NCBI RefSeq assembly: GCF_963169125.1
Contig: NC_084798.1
Coordinates: 199,635,481-199,699,480, forward strand
Source: Humulus lupulus
Taxonomy: Eukaryota; Streptophyta; Magnoliopsida; Rosales; Cannabaceae
Reading direction: 5' to 3'
Length of the DNA: 64,000 nucleotides
Both the position numbers and the translations under genes were made by a program. Below, in pieces: positions 56,580 through 64,000 of this stretch. The notes under the pieces were generated by a model, which was not told the origin of the DNA, ran no database searches, and saw only the letters and a program-made list of their open reading frames with translations. Positions within the stretch are counted from its first letter, which is position 1, and every line of letters begins with the position of its first letter.

Positions 56580-59497
56580 AAGTTAGTTTTTCTATTTTAC
56601 ATTTTTTTTTACATAATTCTACATTATGTTCTCTATATTTATCGATTAATGTTAGTCTTTCAAAATAAAAATAAAAATCCACCTATAATGTATTGTAAAA
56701 ATTAAATATAAAATAAAAATAATAAATTTTACTTATACATTATAAAAAATAAAATAAAATAACCAATAGAAAGTGTTCTAAACACACTTAGCATACAAAA
56801 TAAATCATAAATAAATTGGTCTAAAATTTGAACTCCATATCTCCATCTTATCTCTTCCCCTCATCATTTTGAGCTAGTCTCATTAACTTCACTAGTGGTG
56901 AATATTTTCAATCAATCTATTCATTAATTAAAGTGAAAGAATATGTGATAACAAAAAAGAAAAAAGAATATTTATCCTACATGTTTATTCAAACTTCTAA
57001 TAATCAATTAAAGCAAAAGCCTAATCCTAATTTCATTGTTTTGTTTGTCAATGTCTTATCTTTTCATGTATTTTCTCTCAGCCTCTCACTTTCTATGTTT
57101 CTCTGCTTTATCAATTTAGTCAAATTTAGGCTGTCTTCACCAAATTCCAATTGGTACCTTATCAAATTAGCTTTAGCCACCTTTGTCTATATCTTTACAC
57201 ATGATAATATATTGTACATGTTAGAATTTTATATGGACTAATATAATTACAAACATAATTCAATTATCACAATCATTTTCTAAGAGTGCCTACGAATAGT
57301 TAAAGACCATAATGAGATGGTTAATATTAATCTAATTGCAATTGAGGCACATGGTAGCACCCTAAAGACTATAGGTTGGCCCATTAAATCATAGTCCACC
57401 ATATCTGATAATATAAGCCTAATAGGCCCAATATACCCCTTAGGGTAAGAAGGCATATGAGACATATATATAGAACATATATGTTGTTGGGAAAAGTACA
57501 GTGTTATATAGTTTGGTAAGGGTTGCTCTCCATAAGATCTCTCTTGCATTGCTTTTCTAATATTGTTTTGTGTAGATCGTGAAAGATTCAAGGATGAACA
57601 TTGGAGACTCAATGTCAGGTATGTTTCATCTATATATATTCAATTCAATACTCTAAATAAAATGCGTTCCTAGATTGTTGTATGAGCATGTAATGTTGTT
57701 TTGAATCTGATTATTGATAATGCTCATAGTATTGTTTTTCAATTTAACAGTACATTGTATAAACTTGTGGGAAATTCTTACCTCCAAAAGTTGCACATCA
57801 AATAATAAAAAAAACACAAAACAATTTTGGCTTATTGTAAATGAATAGTAATATTACAAGACTATATTATCATGCACATGATAATACTATTGAGTTTACA
57901 AGACTAAACATGGCATGTGATCTAAATTATAAATATATACATATTAAAAAGAAACTAATGGATAAGTGTGTCTACTAGGAAGCCAAGTAATTTTTCGAAT
58001 AACTAATAATACTTTCAATATATTTTGTATAATAGATTTGTTTAAATAATAAAAAAATAGTATTAAATTAGTACTTGGTCACATTACTGTCATAATATAT
58101 GATGGTTTGTATATCAAATTGTAAATTATTCTATCAACTTATTGATAACTTTTAATGAAATTTCCAAAAAAAAAACCCTTAATTAATTATTTAAAATAAA
58201 ACAAAATACATTTAAAATAATAAAAAATCAAAACTAAAATTAAAATTAAGAGTTCAAATTTAAATCCACAAAATCATTTAGATATAATTCAATTAAATCT
58301 TGTTATGGATTTTTCATAAAAATCTTATGAAAAAATTGACTAAAATTATATCAAAGATTATTCCAGGTTTGTTTTGACAATTACAAAGTTTATTATGAAA
58401 TTTTTAATATTACGAGATTACATCTAGTTTAAAACTCATTGTAGTAGCCAAAAATCACACCAGATCCGTTTATAAGACACCTTGCAACCTAATATGAAAT
58501 GGCACATGATGTTACGATCAGTCTACTAGGGCAAACAATAAACGAGTCAAGTCTATTTCAATTTGGGTCATAACCCTTCTACCAAAGAATCAAATATGGG
58601 TTTTTACCATTTTTCACACCCCAAAAGTAGGAATAGCTAAACCAACTCAACCTTTTTGAACCACATGGCATGAAAAGACCACGTCAATAAACACGTGGAT
58701 CCAATTCCACAAGAGGAGAACAGGAGCAGCCTCTAGCTCATCTAAGAGAAGGTTATTCCTTTAGAATCCCTTCCACTTATTCGGAGTCTCTTCGATTAAC
58801 ATATCCCAATGTCCCAATAATCTTACAATTATTTTCTTTGTTCTACAAGTTGTCAAGACACGAAAACAAGTTTTTAACAATATCTCACCATCTACACTCA
58901 TAAATATAAATTGATATAAACTCAATTAAATACTATGTATATTATATATATATATTTCTTATCTTTGTTCAACATTTTAATTGTCATCAAATACTTATTG
59001 GTAAACATTAAAGTCTTGGATTAAAAAAAAAAAAAAAAACTTCGAAAGTCTTGGGTGGAATAAATCTAATCTTAATTTATCATGTTTGTTGGTGAAAATA
59101 TTTAAATAATTAGTTGCTTAATTTATTTTCTGATTGGTAGAATTGAACCATATTAAAAAGGTTCTAAGTAATATAGGAGAGTATAAGAACCTTTAGACTA
59201 TTCCTTTGGCCTTTTCATTTTGTGGCATCAGATGCTTAACCCTTCACACAATTTTTAGATTGAGAGGATTTGAACCGTTTAAAGTGAGTGAGTATCTAAA
59301 CATATTTTTCAATACAGCTCATGATTGTATATACTCTTAGAAAAGGTTCTCTGAGTGAAGGAAGAAAACATAATCTATAAATCATTTAGAAACTTTTATT
59401 GTTTGAATAACGCCATTAAACTTTCACCATGATTTTACTTATTCTTGTTTCTATCATTTTAGTGCTTTTAATGTTTAGTTTTTTCTTTTTTATTATA
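56580..59497. other. AT-rich sequence, no gene seen
   Basis: Open frames at 56933-57241 and 57280-57612 show no family motif. The stretch 57280-57620 has a TATATATATAGAAC word and a leader-like GATTCAAGGATGAACATTGG, so it could be part of an old LTR. A pure A run lies at 59020-59039. 58440-58880 is of more balanced composition but I recognise nothing in it. Confidence 0.35.
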
Positions 59498-60915
59498 GGG
59501 ATATTTGCAGCAATAATACCTATTTAGTTAAGTTAGTTAAATTTGTTGCACTTAAATATTTATGTAAAAAATTTGGCGGCAATAATGCCTACTGTTAATG
59601 TTTTGGTGCAGCCGTTGGTCCCTCAACCGTTAGGGATATACATGGTACACGTGGCACAATCCGATTGAGTTAAATTATTAAATTTTAAAAAATAAAAAAT
59701 ATATATTTTTTGTTTTCTAATCTAAAACAAAAAAATATATAAATTCTTTATCCAGAATATAACCCAATTCTAATAACAATATAAACTAATTACAAATCTG
59801 GGTCACAAAGCTCCTCAGCAAAGACCAAAGCCACAAAACCTAGACCACGATTTGCAGTCAATAATCACTATATCCGCACCCACACCTTTGCAGTCGGCAC
59901 CAACAATCAGATTTCACGATTTGGGACATCGTGAACGACAATCTTCGAGACCAATCCATGTACATCTATTGTTCTTCAATGTCTAAAATACCCAAATTTA
60001 TACAAGAACAATTTTCAATCTACAATCTTCTAAGAAGCCTTCCAAACTCACAAAAACAAATGACAAGTTACAGATTCAAACAATTTCGAATAAAGAAAAA
60101 TCAGATCTGGAAAGTTGCATATCTCGATAGAAAATGAAGCCTTCTACCTTGTCAAGCCAGCTCCACCGTCGACTCCTTCTCCCCATCGCGTGCAAATCTC
60201 GCACACGACCCCCTTCAAACCCTTCCTCCCACGACCCCACGCTTGACCCTGTCGAATTCCTTCGTCTTCGGTGCACGCAGATCCGAAGCACGTTCTTTGT
60301 CGAAGCTTTTCCTCCCTAGTGCACGCAGATCCAGCCGCGAGCTTCAACCAAGTTCATCCCTAGCTTCATCACCGACATGCGTAGATCCAACTTCAACCAA
60401 GGTTGTCCCCTGATTTGATATCTCGTCCTCCTCCAATGGTGGCTTGATGAAGAACATGAAGAAGCAGCAGTTGACGAAGACGAAGAAGCCCACGTTTACC
60501 CATTAGGAGAAAAAAGAAAATGAAATAAAAATGTTATTCATTTGATTGGGTTTGACTGATTTCTCTCAAACACCTCCAATAAACATGTCAAATAAATTTA
60601 ATATTTTTTTGATTTTTTTGTTTTAGATTAGTTTTAGAAATGTTATTAAGATATTAAAAAAAAAATCAATTTTTGTTAGTGGTTAGCTTTTTTGTTTTAG
60701 ATTAAAAAACAGAAAGATATATTTTTTATTTTTTTAAAATTTAATAATTTAATTCAATCGGGTTGTGCCATGTGTACCTTGTATACCCCTAATGGCTGAG
60801 GGACTAACGGCTGCACCAAAACATTAATGGTAGGCATTATTGCCGCCAAATTTTTTACATAAGCATTTAAGTGCAACAAACTTAACTACATAGACATTAT
60901 TGCCGCAAATATCCC
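59498..60915. mobile_element. Mutator-like (MULE) non-autonomous element
   Basis: Terminal inverted repeats of about 230 bp start GGGATATTTGCAGCAATAAT and, on the other strand, GGGATATTTGCGGCAATAAT. Perfect 9-bp duplications TTTATTATA flank them (59489-59497, 60916-60924). Long arms and 9-bp duplications are the Mutator hallmarks. The interior (about 59735-60685) has no transposase. About 60130-60500 is markedly richer in GC and could be a captured gene fragment, with repeated GTGCACGCAGATCC. The frames at 59931-60347 are not recognised. Confidence 0.85.
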
Positions 60916-60924
60916 TTTATTATA

Positions 60925-61439
60925 TTATGATATTTGGGCTATGGAGATTCTCTTCTAAATTATAAGATATTATAATATGAGAAAGAAAGAAAGAAATAAT
61001 TTGAGCGAAAAAAATAAATAGAGAGAAAGAAAGAATTTACACAAACTAAACTGACAAAATTGGCACAATTATTACAAAAAATACTGTGAGCCGGAATTTT
61101 TATCTATATTTGCTATTTGGTGTTTACTTATTGTAAAATCTTTTATTGGCATATTTGACAATAATGACAAAATTAATTAAAATAGTATTTTCGAAATTGG
61201 TAGTTTCCTGTTTTGTAATATTTTGTGGTAAATTTCGAAAATGGGTAGTTTCCTGTTTTGTTGTGATATAAATTAGATTATTCTATATATGATTATAAAA
61301 TAAATATATAATTTCCTATAAAAAAATATATTTTCTTGAAATTGGTTTATATGGAAATTATTAGTATTTATTTTCATTCATCTGATTTGGTTGCCCAGAA
61401 ATCGTGTACAGCTTGCAATAATAAATGATATATTGTTTC
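60925..61439. other. AT-rich spacer with GAAA microsatellites
   Basis: GAAAGAAAGAAAGAAAT near 60981 and AGAGAGAAAGAAAGAA near 61020. AATTGGTAGTTTCCTGTTTT occurs twice in diverged form (61194 and 61245). No gene. Confidence 0.4.
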
Positions 61440-62204
61440 CTTATTTATTTAAGGAAACTGGGTTGAAAAATTGTCCAGGTTCAATGAATCTGTTTGAACG
61501 GATTGCCAGTCTGTTTGAACAGATTCTGACTTTCCTGTTTTGGAAGATTTTCCATTTATTGGCTGTTTGATTTCTGATTTGTTTTCCACGACCTAAAGGG
61601 ATTCTAAAAAGTATATAATCATCCTTAGGTCGTTGGTTTTTTATCATCTCTCTTGGTGTATTATTTTCCAAATATTTTTCAAGTTTTAGAAAGACTTTTT
61701 ATTATGTGAAGAACTTGAGTCCAGCAAGTTCTTAGTGGTTTATTACAGTGTACTTCTGTATTGTTTTCTTTGTGTTAATTGTGCAGGTTGAACACACTTG
61801 GACATTGGTCATCAAGCTTCGGGAGAAGTCTTGTTCGTGAGTCACTTTTCGGGAGGAAAAGTGCAAGTGCTATGATTTGAAGGGAGTTCAAGATCTTAGC
61901 ACTTCAGAAATTTGATTAGGAGTTTAGATTACAACAGTTGCGACAAATTCAAGAGGGAGTCTTTATTTGTTTAAGTCAATTTGGTTTTGTAATCGTTTAG
62001 ATATTCTTCTAATAAATTTCATTCTCTGGGCGTGGCCTCGTGGACTAGTAGCAATCTGCAAAGATTGTTGATACCATGTAAAAATTCGTGTGTTCTTTAC
62101 TTTATGTTCGTTTTTATCTTCTGGTCACAAACTGTTCAAACATATCTGGTTTCTGTTCAAACAGTCTTTGTATCTGTTTAAACATTTCTGTAACAGTTCA
62201 ACAA
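61440..62204 (+). repeat. copia-type LTR-like sequence
   Basis: The stretch near 61925-62050 resembles the promoter-distal part of copia LTRs. The block ends AACAGTTCAACA at 62204. GTTTGAACGG, GTTTGAACAG, GTTCAAAC and GTTTAAAC recur at both ends. I could not find a matching start with a target duplication, so the left limit is only a guess. The minus frame 61441-61671 is unsupported. Confidence 0.35.
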
Positions 62205-64000
62205 TTAATTATTTAATTTGAATAATTAAGTTGGTAATCATAAAAAATGGAATTTCACTTATATATATTCTTTGGTAAATTTTTATATTACAATAATACG
62301 ACTTATATTAAAACTGAAACTCACATAGGTATGTTTTTTTTTTTTTCAATATCTCTCTTTAGTTACATCACTCTCTCTTTTCAGTAACTTTATTTTTTCT
62401 CTGCTATCATATACTTCCAATTTGTTATTTCCCAAACCTGTTCTATGTGCTGAGTTATTGGTTGTACTACATATTTGATTATTATCTTCTTTTATTATTT
62501 TTTAATTTGTTTGGGTTGTTTTTCATTAATAAAAAGTGTCACTGGAATGATTTTTTTCTTTATTTATTTTTATATATATTTTCTATAATACTTATTGATA
62601 AAAGTTGGATGTGAATCTTTTTAGTCATTCTTGCATTAAAAATGCCAAAAGTTCACATTTTTATCTCTCTCTCTTTTATTTGACCTCCAAAAGTTCATAA
62701 ATGTTCATGTATATATCATCTCTCATGGACAACTAGTTGATTTCAAAATGAAATCATAACATGAATATGCTTCAAGGAAGCACATGAGCTAATGCGAACA
62801 AAACTAATTTCTTATTTTCTGATCTGTTGTTGGACTGTTGTTGTGTTGTTTATGTATGATAGTTGTGTGATTTCTCATTTTATTTTTTGTTGTTGGACTG
62901 TTGTTGTTTTGGTGTTACTTATGTTGATCTGAGTTTTATGACTCAATGAGTTTTCTCTAGATCTTTTATGGTTATGTTGATCTTTAGTTGTTTATAAGTT
63001 ATTTTGTTGATGCTATCATCTTTTGATTTATTTTTGTTATTATTGTTGCATTTGATTTGATTTATTTTGTTATTTTTCATTTTCCTATTGTTTTCATGTT
63101 GATCTCATGCTGATGATTCATTTATGTTTTTGTTTTGTTGCTTAAGTCTTGTTTTATGATTTATGTTGAGTTGTTTGATCATTTCTCTAACGTTTTGATA
63201 GTGTTGTCTCATATTTCAGTTTCGGCAACATTGTCTCAATATATACTGTTAAAAATAAAATAAAAAAACTATCATTAACCCAAAGTAACATAAACACTCT
63301 CTCTCTCTCTCTCCATCTCTTTCTTTCATTCTTTTTTCTTCTTCAAATTTTCACAGCAACTACACCATCACCATTAGAGACCATTATTGACTACTTGATG
63401 TTGATTTTGTGTTGATCTTTCGATGTCTACTTGTCTATGCAGGTTGTATGCTAAGATCATTGACAATAACGTCAACACAACATGCCAACAACCCAAAAAT
63501 AAACAATGTTTTAGATTTTGTTGTTGTTGCTGTCAGATCCAGATCACCGACAGCTATGATGTTTTGACATTGCTACTTTCTCAGATTGAGATCAGGTTGT
63601 AGTAGTGATTTTTTTTTTCAGATCGAGATTTGTTGTCGCTGTGGTGTTTCTTTTCAGATCTAGATCGTCTGTAGTTGGAGTGTTATTTCAGAACAAAATG
63701 CTATGTAGTTTTGCTGTTGTTTCAGGTCAAGTTTGACTGATTTTTGAAATCAAAATCGTTATGGCTCACCTGAGAGAGGCCTGGTATGTGGTTTTGCTGT
63801 TGTTTGAGGTTGAATTTGGATGTTGGTTTAGGTAGAAATCACTGCCGTGTGAGAGAGAGAAAGATCAAGTAGTATTTCTGTAATTTTGAAATTTTGTTCC
63901 GTACATATCTAAAATATTTAGTGCTATAATAAAAATGATATTTTTTTATTACTTTTTAGTCATTTCAGAAAAATCTCAATAATTAATTATTTGGTGGCCC
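62205..64000. other. AT/T-rich sequence with microsatellites, no gene seen
   Basis: Contains a (CT)n run at 63296-63313, TTGTTGTTGGACTGTTGTTG repeats near 62826 and 62890, and a loosely duplicated TTTTGCTGTTGTTT word (63709, 63792). No open frame with a recognisable product. Confidence 0.4.

Noticed and set aside
56933..57241. 102-codon hydrophobic open frame
   Set aside because: Low complexity, no start context, homology motif or neighbouring exon; AT-rich chance frame.
57280..57612. 110-codon minus-strand frame
   Set aside because: No recognisable domain; the region looks like an LTR leader.
1..64000. CRISPR arrays, bacterial operons, organelle insertions or tRNA genes
   Set aside because: No spaced direct repeats of CRISPR type, no prokaryotic gene layout, and no tRNA or organelle sequence recognised.

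Overview
The window is an AT-rich piece of a flowering-plant (probably eudicot) nuclear genome made almost entirely of transposable elements. The evidence is the element mix: Ty1/copia and Ty3/gypsy polyproteins of plant type, a hAT transposase tail, a Mutator-type element and MITE-like foldbacks. Introns are of plant type. No intact host gene, tRNA gene, CRISPR array or bacterial feature was seen.

Bases 1-29922 are one Ty1/copia retrotransposon (here copia-1), cut by the left window edge and opened by nested insertions. Its 5' LTR tail is at 1-1102, gag and pol remnants are at 11216-11328, 14056-17399 and 27990-28052, and its 3' LTR is at 28077-29922. Inserted in it are: (i) a Tat-type gypsy deletion derivative, Tat-1 (1737-9048, minus strand, duplicated target TAAAT); (ii) a gypsy-type solo LTR (11329-14050, GAAGC); (iii) a decayed chromovirus/Tekay-like gypsy element (17400-27989, minus strand, CTACC/TTACC), which carries two further solo LTRs (20214-21427, CTTAT; 24680-27131, AAAAC). 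The right LTR of element (iii) is not a normal Tekay LTR. It is a 309-bp near-palindrome built around a 5S rRNA-derived sequence, as in Cassandra-type TRIM LTRs. Copia-1 itself sits in the tail of a hAT transposase gene (29923-30847).

Bases 30961-35237 hold a second, truncated copia element on the minus strand (copia-2). A short LINE-type RNase H fragment (36184-36440) and AT/CTT-rich repeats follow. Bases 37778-50243 are a complete 12.5-kb Tat-type gypsy element, Tat-2, with 763-bp LTRs that differ at about 19 positions and a perfect ATTTC target duplication. From left to right it has gag, protease, reverse transcriptase, a second archaeal-type RNase H and integrase on the plus strand. Then come a second polypurine tract, about six 122-bp tandem repeats, and an extra gene on the opposite strand.

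The extra gene is the most interesting system here. Tat-1 and Tat-2 both carry it, antisense to gag-pol. In both copies it has one non-coding and four coding exons with matching splice sites and phases, including a leader intron of about 435 nt. It encodes a putative gypsy-type transposon protein (Transposase_28-like) with a coiled-coil C-terminus. Being antisense would explain how a retroelement keeps introns. The repeats-plus-gene cassette is bounded by two copies of the same polypurine tract.

Bases 50244-64000 hold a candidate solo LTR, GC-rich and tandem-repeat islands, a foldback element, a MITE, a Mutator-like element with a perfect 9-bp target duplication (59498-60915), an LTR-like stretch, and AT-rich sequence with no recognisable gene.
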